DNA from: JBFXCK01 sp050182275
Lineage (GTDB): Bacteria; Pseudomonadota; Alphaproteobacteria; SHNJ01
Direction of reading: 5' to 3'
DNA: 64,000 nucleotides
NCBI GenBank assembly: GCA_050182275.1
Contig: JBFXCK010000001.1
Span: 62,001 to 126,000 of the forward strand
Part shown: positions 11,379 to 18,806 of the stretch, one piece after another
Position numbering within the stretch: the stretch's first letter is position 1
How the letters are laid out: every line of letters begins with the position of its first letter
Position numbers and translations under genes: made by a program
The notes under the pieces: model-generated
Told to the model about the DNA's origin: nothing
Databases searched by the model: none
Seen by the model: the letters and a program-made list of their open reading frames with translations, nothing else

Positions 11379-11450
11379 CGTCATTCCCGCGAAGGCGGGA
11401 ATCCATAGCGCCACGTGATAGATGGATCCCCGTTTTCACGGGGATGACGA
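11379..11450. repeat. Intergenic paired-hairpin repeat (dRS3-like family), copy 1
   Basis: Left half CGTCATTCCCGCGAAGG with inverted CGGGAAT, and right half ATGGATCCCCG with CGGGGATGACG, separated by about 16 bases; the outer ends CGTCAT and ATGACG are inverted. Two further copies with the same design are at 54478-54548 and 61708-61788. It separates sucA from sucB and probably forms stable RNA hairpins in the transcript. Confidence 0.85.
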
Positions 11451-11484
11451 TAGAAGATAGAGTATTATTAAAGAGGTAAAAATC

Positions 11485-12693
11485 ATGACCATCGAAATCA
11501 AAGTTCCGCCCATGGGCGAATCCGTTTCCGAGGCCACGGTCGCCAAATGGCTAAAACAGCCGGGCGAGGCGGTTAAGGCCGATGAGGCTTTGGTCGAACT
11601 CGAAACCGATAAGGTCACGGTTGAAGTGAACGCGCCCAAAGCCGGCATGTTATCGGAAATTAAAGTGCCGGTCGGCGGTAATGTGAAAGTCGGCGGGATT
11701 TTGGGCATGATCCAGGAAGGGGCCGCTGGTAAAACTACGGCCCCCCAAGGGGCGCCAAAGGCAGCAGCTCCGGCCCCGGCGAAGGTTGCGCCAGCCGCTA
11801 TGCCAACCAGCATTCAAACTAAACCGGCCGCTGCTACGGGCATTATGCCCGCAGCGCGCCGCTTGGCCGCTGAAAGCGGCGTTGATGCCGGTTCTATCGA
11901 AGGCAGCGGCAAGGGCGGCCGCGTCACCAAGGGCGATGTGATGCAATCGCTTGAATCGCCCTCCTTACGCCAAGGCTCTGGGAGGCAGGCCGCGCTTCGT
12001 GAAGAGCGCGTGAAAATGTCGAAGCTCCGCCAAAAAATCGCCGAACGCCTAAAGGCCTCTCAGGAAATCAATGCGACGCTTACCACTTTCAATGAAATCG
12101 ATATGTCGGCGATTTTAGCTTTGCGCGAGCAATATAAGGAGATTTTCGAAAAGAAACATGGCGTGAAATTGGGTTTCATGTCGTTTTTTGTTAAGGCCGC
12201 GATCGAGGGTTTAAAAGAAATTCCGGCGGTAAATGCCGAAATTTCGGGCGATGAAATCATTTATAAAAATTATTACGATATCGGCGTTGCGGTTGGCGGC
12301 GGCCAGGGGCTGGTTGTGCCGGTCTTGCGCGATGCCGATCAAAAGAGCTTTTCCGAGCTTGAAAAGCAAATCGGCGCTTATGGCCAAAAAGCCAAGGAAG
12401 GCAAAATCACCCTCGATGAATTATCGGGCGGGACTTTCACCATCACCAATGGCGGCGTTTACGGCTCGCTTCTTGCCACCCCCATTATCAACCCGCCGCA
12501 AAGCGGGATTTTGGGGATGCATAAAATCGAAAAACGCGCAGTCGTGGTCAATGACCAAGTCGTCGTGCGCCCGATGATGTATGTGGCCTTATCTTACGAC
12601 CACCGCATTATTGACGGGCGCGAAGCCGTGACTTTCCTGGTCCGCGTCAAGGAGTGCATCGAAGACCCGCAGCGTTTATTGCTTGGGATGTAG
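11485..12693 (+). CDS. sucB: Dihydrolipoyllysine succinyltransferase (E2 of OGDH)
   Basis: E2 core of the 2-oxoglutarate dehydrogenase complex. Domains in order: lipoyl domain with Lys43 in ELETDKVTV; an Ala/Pro-rich linker about residues 75-118; an E3-binding domain about 119-153 ([15 protein letters not shown]...GGRVTKGDV); and a catalytic domain with His373 in the DHRIIDG motif. The length of 402 is normal. Residues about 158-169 ([12 protein letters not shown]) are encoded by a hairpin repeat that also occurs between genes elsewhere in the window; it is inserted in frame in the second linker. A T-rich terminator follows. Confidence 0.97.
   Translation: MTIEIKVPPMGESVSEATVAKWLKQPGEAVKADEALVELETDKVTVEVNAPKAGMLSEIKVPVGGNVKVGGILGMIQEGAAGKTTAPQGAPKAAAPAPAKVAPAAMPTSIQTKPAAATGIMPAARRLAAESGVDAGSIEGSGKGGRVTKGDVMQSLESPSLRQGSGRQAALREERVKMSKLRQKIAERLKASQEINATLTTFNEIDMSAILALREQYKEIFEKKHGVKLGFMSFFVKAAIEGLKEIPAVNAEISGDEIIYKNYYDIGVAVGGGQGLVVPVLRDADQKSFSELEKQIGAYGQKAKEGKITLDELSGGTFTITNGGVYGSLLATPIINPPQSGILGMHKIEKRAVVVNDQVVVRPMMYVALSYDHRIIDGREAVTFLVRVKECIEDPQRLLLGM
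11958..11990. repeat. Palindromic repeat inside the sucB coding sequence
   Basis: The 33-base unit begins GCCCTCCTTACGCC and ends TGGGAGGCAGGC, with inverted arms CCTCC / GGAGG. Nearly the same unit is found between genes at 55711-55745 and, in reverse orientation, at 37034-37060. Here it is translated as part of the linker between the E3-binding and catalytic domains and leaves the frame intact. Confidence 0.8.
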
Positions 12694-12701
12694 GAAAAAA
12701 G

Positions 12702-12726
12702 AACAAAACCAGCTCTTGTTTTTTTA
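12702..12726 (+). terminator. Rho-independent terminator after sucB
   Basis: AACAA pairs with TTGTT across a 9-base loop, followed immediately by a run of T (TTTTTTT). The stem is short, but the position 8 bases after the sucB stop and the T-run fit a terminator for the suc operon. Confidence 0.55.
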
Positions 12727-13003
12727 TCACGCCTTCTCGTCGATGTTGGGCGCAGGAAAAATAATTGTTGCATCTTTTATCAAAAATTATACAAACTAAT
12801 TTCTAGAACACGGGCATCAAACCGGGCCACCCGAAGAATTGTTTAGAGGGTTAGGCAACCGGCTTCGTCCGGGTTGGTATTCTCTCCTCCGGCATGGGTC
12901 GAACACCTGGCCGGGCTAAGGGGAGCGGGGGGCGCAAAATCCCCGCGGAAACTTGCCAATCCGGCGTGCGCCATGACCGTGTCGAGGTACACCAATAGGA
13001 GAG
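12727..13003 (+). other. 277-base gene-free leader with possible RNA structure
   Basis: There is no credible ORF between sucB and the membrane-protein gene. The region holds several inverted pairs: CAACC/GGTTG around CGGCTTCGTCC (about 12857-12877), CCGGC/GCCGG (about 12892-12917), GGGG/CCCC around 12920-12945, and GGCG/CGCC near 12963. This clustering in a GC-rich stretch of about 130 bases suggests a structured 5' leader or a small RNA. I compared it by eye with SRP RNA, tmRNA and cobalamin, TPP and SAM-type riboswitch motifs and found no match. Confidence 0.3.
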
Positions 13004-13432
13004 ATGGATAAAGAAGATATCACGACCGTACTTGTGTCGTTTGGCATATTTGCCGCCGTATCGTTGGGTTTTCTCTACATTTTATTCCCCTTTGTGTTTG
13101 GGCTTGATTTCAATCCGCAGCATTATTTGCACGCGGAATTCGGCATCCCCCAGGCGACGATGGGCGCGTTTTTTGTAGGGCTTGGCTACCTGACCTTAAA
13201 GCTCAGCATCGCCGAGGATGACACCCCGATTGTGTATTTCAGCCTGTTCAGCTTGCTGGCGGTCTTGATTTACGCGTTATTGGTTGGCATTGGCATGGCC
13301 CCGCCCCGGATCGGCCCGCAATCGATTCCCTTTATATTGATGACGGCTGGCGGCATTGTGGGCGCCTTCATGGCCTACCGCGAAAGCATGGAGGCCTATA
13401 GCCCGCCCGAGGCCACGTATCTAGAAGAATAA
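13004..13432 (+). CDS. Unknown four-helix membrane protein
   Basis: A 142-residue integral membrane protein with four hydrophobic segments at about residues 9-32, 51-69, 76-98 and 106-125, and a short acidic tail ending in EE. I do not recognise the family. AGGAGAG directly precedes the ATG. It is a single-gene unit: a long leader precedes it and a strong terminator follows. It sits between sucB and lpdA, but nothing in the sequence ties it to the dehydrogenase complex. Confidence 0.75.
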   Translation: MDKEDITTVLVSFGIFAAVSLGFLYILFPFVFGLDFNPQHYLHAEFGIPQATMGAFFVGLGYLTLKLSIAEDDTPIVYFSLFSLLAVLIYALLVGIGMAPPRIGPQSIPFILMTAGGIVGAFMAYRESMEAYSPPEATYLEE

Positions 13433-13451
13433 AGTAAGGGTAAGTAAGGAA

Positions 13452-13480
13452 AAGGCCGGGTTTATGCCCGGCCTTTTTTA
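13452..13480 (+). terminator. Strong rho-independent terminator
   Basis: The stem AAGGCCGGG / CCCGGCCTT with loop TTTATG is followed by TTTTTA. It lies 20 bases downstream of the four-helix membrane protein stop and closes that transcription unit. Confidence 0.9.
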
Positions 13481-13518
13481 TTGGGTTTTTTATCTTATAT
13501 CTATAGGGCTACACTCTT

Positions 13519-13669
13519 CCTCCCCCCTTGCGGGGGAGGCCGGAGGGGGGTTGCTTCCCTCAATGCAGGAGTTTAAGAAGAATAAAGTTTGAAGTAGGGA
13601 GAATTTAAGGGGAAGGCCTCAGACTGGCGGAATCAACCCCCTCCCTAACCCTCCCCGCAAGGGGGAGGG
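13519..13669. repeat. Inverted pair of C-rich/G-rich repeats upstream of lpdA
   Basis: Unit 1 (13519-13553) begins CCTCCCCCCTTGCGGGGGAG and ends GGGGGGTTG. Unit 2 (13634-13669) is its near reverse complement, starting CAACCCCCTCCC and ending GCAAGGGGGAGGG. About 80 bases of unique sequence lie between. The two can pair into one long hairpin, and each also folds alone. The layout resembles a small MITE or BIME; I see no coding content. Confidence 0.8.
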
Positions 13670-13696
13670 AAATAGAGAATAGTGAACGAGGATAAA

Positions 13697-15091
13697 ATGG
13701 CTGATACGAATTTCGATGTTTTGGTGATTGGCGCCGGCCCCGGCGGTTATGTGGCGGCGATCAAGGCCGCGCAATTGGGCCTGAAAACCGCTTGCGTTGA
13801 TAAGCGCAGCACCTTGGGCGGCACGTGCCTGAATGTGGGCTGCATTCCTTCGAAGGCGCTTTTGACTTCGACCCATCATTATGAGATGCTGAAGAACCAT
13901 GGCCTCGAGCACGGTATTTTGGCCCAAGAAATCAGGCATGATCTGGGCGCCATGATGGCCCGCAAAGACCGGGTGGTCGAGGAATTGACCAAGGGCATCG
14001 ATTTTCTGTTTAAAAAGAATGGCGTAACCCGCCTGACCGGCGAGGCCAGCATCACCGCCCCCGGCCAGGTGAAGGTAAAGGACCAAAATTACAGCGCCAA
14101 GCATATTATTATCGCAACGGGCAGCGAAAGCGCGGCCTTGCCAGGTGTGGCGGTGGATGAAAAGCTGGTGGTCTCCTCAACTGGTGCTTTGGCCCTTTCT
14201 AAAGTGCCTAAGCACATGGTGGTGATTGGCGGCGGTTATATCGGCCTGGAAATGGCCTGCGTCTGGCGGCGTTTAGGATCGCAAATTACCGTAGTTGAAT
14301 TCCTGGACCGCATTACACCCAGCATGGATCAGGAAGTGGGCAAGGCCCTGCATAAATCGCTTTTAAAGATGGGCATGGATTTCAAACTGGAAACCAAGGT
14401 GGTTTCGGCCAAGAAAGAAAAAAGCGGCGTTACCCTAACCCTGGAACCCGCCAAAGGCGGCGCTAGGGAAGAAATCACCGCCGATGTGGTTTTGGTTTCT
14501 ATTGGCCGCAAAGCCAACACCGAAGGCTTAGGCCTTGATAAGGTTGGCGTGGCCATGGATGAACGGGGCCGCGTGAAGGTCGATGATCATTTCCAAACCA
14601 ATATCCCCGGCATTTATGCGATTGGCGATGTGATCGCTGGCCCGATGCTGGCCCATAAGGCCGAGGAAGAGGGTGTGGCCCTGGCCGAAATGCTGGCGGG
14701 CAAGGCAGGGCATGTGAATTACAATGTCATTCCAGCGGTCGTTTATACCTGGCCGGAAGCAGCCAGTGTGGGCAAAACGGAAGAAGAATTAAAGGCAGCA
14801 GGCACCGAATATAAGGTTGGCAAATTCCCCTTCGCCGCCAATTCCAGGGCCAAAACCAATGGCGATACGGTTGGTTTTGTGAAAATTCTGGTTGATCCAA
14901 AAACTGATTTGGTTTTGGGTTGCCACATCATCGGCCCCGATGCCGGGACCTTAATTGCCGAATTGGCTTTGGCGATGGAATTTGGCGCTTCTTCTGAAGA
15001 TATCGCCCGCACCTGCCACGCCCATCCAACTTTAAACGAGGCGGTGAAAGAGGCGGCGCTAGCGGCTTTTGCGAAGGCGATTCACGCTTAA
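13697..15091 (+). CDS. lpdA: Dihydrolipoyl dehydrogenase (E3)
   Basis: FAD-dependent E3 reoxidising the lipoyl group of 2-oxo acid dehydrogenase complexes. FAD site GAGPGG at residues 12-17, redox-active disulfide Cys44/Cys49 in GGTCLNVGCIPSK, NAD site GGGYIGLE, and the C-terminal active-site HAHPTLNEA (His443, Glu448). I chose the ATG at 13697 (MADTNFDVLVIG), preceded by GAGGA, instead of an in-frame GTG five codons upstream; this gives 464 residues. With sucA and sucB it completes the complex. Confidence 0.97.
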   Translation: MADTNFDVLVIGAGPGGYVAAIKAAQLGLKTACVDKRSTLGGTCLNVGCIPSKALLTSTHHYEMLKNHGLEHGILAQEIRHDLGAMMARKDRVVEELTKGIDFLFKKNGVTRLTGEASITAPGQVKVKDQNYSAKHIIIATGSESAALPGVAVDEKLVVSSTGALALSKVPKHMVVIGGGYIGLEMACVWRRLGSQITVVEFLDRITPSMDQEVGKALHKSLLKMGMDFKLETKVVSAKKEKSGVTLTLEPAKGGAREEITADVVLVSIGRKANTEGLGLDKVGVAMDERGRVKVDDHFQTNIPGIYAIGDVIAGPMLAHKAEEEGVALAEMLAGKAGHVNYNVIPAVVYTWPEAASVGKTEEELKAAGTEYKVGKFPFAANSRAKTNGDTVGFVKILVDPKTDLVLGCHIIGPDAGTLIAELALAMEFGASSEDIARTCHAHPTLNEAVKEAALAAFAKAIHA

Positions 15092-15104
15092 GCGAATTTC
15101 CCTT

Positions 15105-16238
15105 TTATCTCGCATGCGTTCTTGGCCGCGGCGAACCGGCGCGGCGGAGAGTGGCGGGACTAAGGCGGCCAATGACTGAAGCAGTCTGAGGGGTTTTAAA
15201 GCCAAAAGCTTCGGGCATCATTTTAAATAATACGGCACGCAATCCTATGATGGCGTCATCATGCGATACTCTTGGGTTTAATCTGGCCCAGGCTTCCTCG
15301 CGTATCCGGTCGGATACCGGGTCGGTAATGTGGTGGTAGGAAGTGCTTGGTTCATGGGCAATAACGCGTAAGACAAACTCAAGCTGGGGAAAGGTTAGGC
15401 CGCTTCTGCGCTGCAAAGCGCTTTTATCCGCCGCCGCCAATCCCCGGGGCCGCCATGCCCAAAAGCGAGGAAAATCATACTCATTAAATAATTTAATCGA
15501 AGCCACTAAAGCTAAAGGCCGGCAAAAGGATAAGGAAGAGCGTTCCGCATATAATAATTTTTCATTGACCTGAATATCCTTAGCGCCGGCGCGCATTTGA
15601 GCGATCACTGATTCGGTTTGCTTCTGCTCCCAGGCTTTATGGCGCGCATAAAGGCGCACCTCTTCTTCGGCCACCGGATAAAGCGGGTGCAAGGGAAGCA
15701 TGGCAGGCGGCGGCGCATAATTTTCGCGCAAATCGGCGGCTAAGATGGCTGGCTGGGTGGCGATGCGGTCGGCTAAAAGCGTATCATCCACGGGCAAAGC
15801 CGGATTTAAAACCATTTTTTGATCAAGGCTCATTGTCAATCCCTTCGGCCAGGCGGTGTTGGATAATAAATCGGCAATGAAAACCAAACGTTCTTCCGGC
15901 GATAAATTTTTCAGGCCGCGTTGCAAGGCGCCTTTCACTTGCTCGATTGTCACCTCAGAAGATTTTCCTTGAGCAATTTCAGCTATATTGGCAAGCAGGC
16001 GGGTAAATATAACCGGGTGATAAAACCGCAAAGCCGGCAAACAGCTTATCGCGCCCAAAAGCGCTTCGCGTGCAACCGGAATTTCAAGAAAGGGAAGAAT
16101 GGGGCCGGCGGCTTCGGTGCGGATAATTTCATGGGCCCGCCAATATAAATGGCCTGCTCGGCGGGGATTCACTTCATGGCCCTGAAAGCCATAGTGGTAG
16201 CGGATGGCTTCTTGAAATTTATGATGAGCGATGCGCAT
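15105..16238 (-). CDS. Unknown protein
   Basis: A protein of about 377 residues, largely helical, without a signal peptide or membrane helices; I do not recognise the family. It has a Pro-rich middle (PPPAMLPLHPLYPV, about residue 195) and a basic Ser/Pro/Arg tail. The start at 16238 (MRIAHHKF) gives an AAGGAGG at 8 bases spacing; an ATG two codons upstream would sit too close to it. It converges on lpdA with a 13-base gap. Confidence 0.75.
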   Translation of the reverse strand: MRIAHHKFQEAIRYHYGFQGHEVNPRRAGHLYWRAHEIIRTEAAGPILPFLEIPVAREALLGAISCLPALRFYHPVIFTRLLANIAEIAQGKSSEVTIEQVKGALQRGLKNLSPEERLVFIADLLSNTAWPKGLTMSLDQKMVLNPALPVDDTLLADRIATQPAILAADLRENYAPPPAMLPLHPLYPVAEEEVRLYARHKAWEQKQTESVIAQMRAGAKDIQVNEKLLYAERSSLSFCRPLALVASIKLFNEYDFPRFWAWRPRGLAAADKSALQRRSGLTFPQLEFVLRVIAHEPSTSYHHITDPVSDRIREEAWARLNPRVSHDDAIIGLRAVLFKMMPEAFGFKTPQTASVIGRLSPATLRRAGSPRPRTHAR

Positions 16239-16308
16239 TATCATAACCTCCTTATATTTATAGGCGGCATTAATATCCCAAAAGGCCGGATTGTCAATCT
16301 TTCAATTA

Positions 16309-17262
16309 TTAACTATTGGCGGCGGATTTCTTCAAGGTTTTTTGGGCTCGGGGGTGCGCTGCGGCATGGATTTTCAGCATATGGCCGGTATCGATAGAAG
16401 TGTAGCGCTGGGTGGTGGAAAGCGAGGCGTGGCCCAGCAATTCCTGAATGGCGCGAAGATCGGCGCCCCCTTGTAATAAATGGGTGGCAAAAGAATGGCG
16501 CAGCGCGTGCGGCGTGGTGTCATCGGGCAAATTTAAAGCGCTTCTTTGCTGGCGGATTAATTCGGCGATAATTTTAGGCTGGAGGCGCTTGCCTTTTTGG
16601 CCGATGAAGAGGGGGCCTTTGGCGGGAAGCGGAAAGGGGCAGGCTTTAATGTAGTCATCAATCGCCCGGCGGATGGATGGCAGAAGCGGCAGAAGGCGCT
16701 GCTTATTGCCCTTGCCTTTAATAATCAATCTATCTTCCGTCGGCGCTTGGTTGCGGTTTAAATTCAGCGCCTCGGAAATGCGCAAGCCCGCGCCATAGAG
16801 CAAGAGCAAAACCGCCCGGTCGCGCTTGTTCACCCAATCAGGCTGCTGGTGATTGGCGTGAGCCGCCAATAAATCCCCGGCCTGGAATGGGGAAATCGCG
16901 CGCGGCAAATTTTTGGGCAGCTTCGGGCTTTGCAAGCCGGCAATCGCGCCGTTTTTTCCGTGATTATTTTGCGCCAGATATTTATAAAACCGCCTTAGAA
17001 TAGAAACCGAATTGGCCAGCGATCCCTTGGCTTGTCCGGCCTTAGCGCGGAATGAGAGAAAGGCGCGGAAATCAGCCAGTTCGGCGGCCAAAATAATTTT
17101 TAAATTAATTTCCTGGCCTTTATGCTGGTTCAAGAAATTCAAAAACGCATTCAGATGGTTTTTACAGGCCTTGATGGTAAGCGGCGAAAGGCGGCGCTGG
17201 CCTTCTAAATGCGCCAACCAATCAGTAACAATTTTTTCAAGGGGGTAAGAAAATGCTGCCAT
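16309..17262 (-). CDS. xerC: Tyrosine recombinase, XerC/XerD type
   Basis: Site-specific recombinase resolving chromosome dimers at dif. A core-binding N-terminal SAM-like domain (about residues 5-100) and a C-terminal catalytic domain with the complete set Arg161 (GLRISEAL), Lys185, His252, Arg255 (PHALRHSFATHLL), His278 (LLGHAS) and Tyr287 (TTQRYTS). The length of 317 is usual for XerC. It lies directly downstream of the DUF484 gene, a common xerC partner. Nothing around it looks like an integrated element, so housekeeping XerC is favoured over an integrase. Confidence 0.93.
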   Translation of the reverse strand: MAAFSYPLEKIVTDWLAHLEGQRRLSPLTIKACKNHLNAFLNFLNQHKGQEINLKIILAAELADFRAFLSFRAKAGQAKGSLANSVSILRRFYKYLAQNNHGKNGAIAGLQSPKLPKNLPRAISPFQAGDLLAAHANHQQPDWVNKRDRAVLLLLYGAGLRISEALNLNRNQAPTEDRLIIKGKGNKQRLLPLLPSIRRAIDDYIKACPFPLPAKGPLFIGQKGKRLQPKIIAELIRQQRSALNLPDDTTPHALRHSFATHLLQGGADLRAIQELLGHASLSTTQRYTSIDTGHMLKIHAAAHPRAQKTLKKSAANS

Positions 17263-17277
17263 GTGCAGCAGTATATA

Positions 17278-18000
17278 TTAGCGCGGCAATTGCAGCCAGG
17301 TGGTGATTTGCCGCTCGATCGCCTCGGCGAAAAACAGCAGCAATTCGGCGCTCAGCGCGCCGTGGAAGGCGTTAACTTGGCGCGATCCCAAGACCAAAAG
17401 GCCGGGCGGGGTCATCGGCGAAATTTGCAGGCGCACGATCGCATCCGATTGAATCAAAGGCGCCATGCCGCCGAATAAAGCCGGATCGCCGACAATTTCC
17501 GGGCGGAATACGACATCGCGCGCGCCCAAAATTTCATCGCTTAGGCCGGGTTCAATGACTTGAATGCCGAAGAGCGGGCCGGTTTCTTGCTCGAAATCGG
17601 GTGCTTCGATGCATAAGGCAATCGCATCGACCTGCAAATGGACGTTTAATTCTTGCGTGACAATTTCAACAAATTCTTCAAACGAGCGGGCGCTTAGCAT
17701 CACCAGCACGGCTTGATGAATGCGCTGCTGCAGGCCCATATTATCGCGGGTGGCGGTCAGTAATTCATTTTGGGTTTCTTTTAATTTACTGACCTGGCTT
17801 TGCAGGCGTTTCAGCATGAAGGCGTGCAAATCGACGATTGAATTCTTGCCGCCCTTTTCTTCATGCAAGGAAGGAGGGGAAAGCAGCGCCAAGGCCTCGG
17901 GATGCTTGATTAAAAAATTCGGATTACTGCGCAAGAAGCGCAATACATCTTCCGGCTTTAGGGAAGTCTTACCTTCAAGGTCAAAAGATTCATTGCCCAT
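17278..18000 (-). CDS. DUF484 family protein, GAF-like
   Basis: A 240-residue protein of the DUF484 family, which usually accompanies xerC. The N-terminal part (LKPEDVLRFLRSNPNFLIKHPEAL, SIVDLHAFMLKRLQSQV) with the FL..HP pattern and a coiled-coil about residues 60-100 are typical. The C-terminal half has a GAF-like pattern (LHLQVDAIALCIEA, IQSDAIVRLQISP, PPGLLVLGSRQVNAFHGALSAELLLFFAEAIERQI). The molecular role is not established. It ends 15 bases before xerC, so the two are cotranscribed. Confidence 0.88.
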   Translation of the reverse strand: MGNESFDLEGKTSLKPEDVLRFLRSNPNFLIKHPEALALLSPPSLHEEKGGKNSIVDLHAFMLKRLQSQVSKLKETQNELLTATRDNMGLQQRIHQAVLVMLSARSFEEFVEIVTQELNVHLQVDAIALCIEAPDFEQETGPLFGIQVIEPGLSDEILGARDVVFRPEIVGDPALFGGMAPLIQSDAIVRLQISPMTPPGLLVLGSRQVNAFHGALSAELLLFFAEAIERQITTWLQLPR

Positions 18001-18091
18001 GCCTTTAAGCCTAAGGGCAAAGGGTTAAAATAAGGCAAAATTATCCTAAAGAAAGACATGAAAATGCGCCGAAAAGGACCTAAGTATAGGT

Positions 18092-18748
18092 CTAAAGTAT
18101 GGTCTGGCCGGTCTTTTTCCAATCCTCGGTGAATTGGATAATCCCCTTATCGGTTAAGGGATGGTTGAAGAGCTGGCGCATAATGGCGGGCGGCAAAGTG
18201 GCTACATGCGCGCCCAGCTTAGCGGCCTCGACTACATGCACCGGATGGCGGATGGATGCCGCCAGCACTTCGGTTTTGAAATCGGGATATTGCTTATAAA
18301 TCTGGCAAATTTCGGCGATTAAATTCATGCCATCCATCCCGACATCGTCCAAGCGGCCGATAAAGGGCGAAATAAAAGTGGCGCCGGCCTTGGCCGCCAA
18401 AATCGCCTGGGCCGCTGAAAAACATAAAGTCACATTCACCATAACACCTTTTTGGCGCAGCGCTTTGCAGGTTTTCAGGCCATCGGGCGTTAAGGGCACT
18501 TTGACGGCGACATTCTTTGCGATCTTGGCTAATTTCTCGCCTTCCTGTAGCATGGTGGCGAAATCATGCGCTGTTACTTCAGCGCTGACAGGCCCCGGAA
18601 CAATGGCGCAAATTTCTTTGACCGCTTCCAAAAAATTGCGGCCCGCTTTGGCGACCAGCGACGGGTTGGTGGTCACCCCATCCAGCAAGCCGGTGGCGGC
18701 AAGGTCCTTGATTTCTTTGGTATCGGCGGTATCGACGAAGAATTTCAT
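18092..18748 (-). CDS. fsa: Transaldolase-like / fructose-6-phosphate aldolase family
   Basis: A small transaldolase of the TalC/FSA subfamily (218 residues). The Schiff-base lysine is Lys83 in [13 protein letters not shown], and the family start MKFFVDTAD and the [12 protein letters not shown] loop are present. It acts in the cytoplasm on C3/C6-C7 sugar phosphates, as either a transaldolase of the pentose phosphate pathway or an F6P aldolase; sequence alone does not settle which. It is divergent from priA with 58 bases between starts. Confidence 0.93.
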   Translation of the reverse strand: MKFFVDTADTKEIKDLAATGLLDGVTTNPSLVAKAGRNFLEAVKEICAIVPGPVSAEVTAHDFATMLQEGEKLAKIAKNVAVKVPLTPDGLKTCKALRQKGVMVNVTLCFSAAQAILAAKAGATFISPFIGRLDDVGMDGMNLIAEICQIYKQYPDFKTEVLAASIRHPVHVVEAAKLGAHVATLPPAIMRQLFNHPLTDKGIIQFTEDWKKTGQTIL

Positions 18749-18806
18749 GGCTTAACCCCTTAATATGAACCGTGTTAGTGATAGACAGCAGGAATAAAAA
18801 AAGCAA

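Noticed and set aside
12860..12990. Leader before 13004 as 6S RNA, 4.5S RNA or a cobalamin/TPP/SAM riboswitch.
   Set aside because: I looked for the conserved core motifs of these RNAs by eye and did not find them, so only 'possible structure' is claimed.
16309..17262. XerC-type recombinase as the integrase of a mobile element.
   Set aside because: It is paired with a DUF484 gene, its usual chromosomal partner, shares the local base composition, and no attachment-site repeats or cargo surround it.
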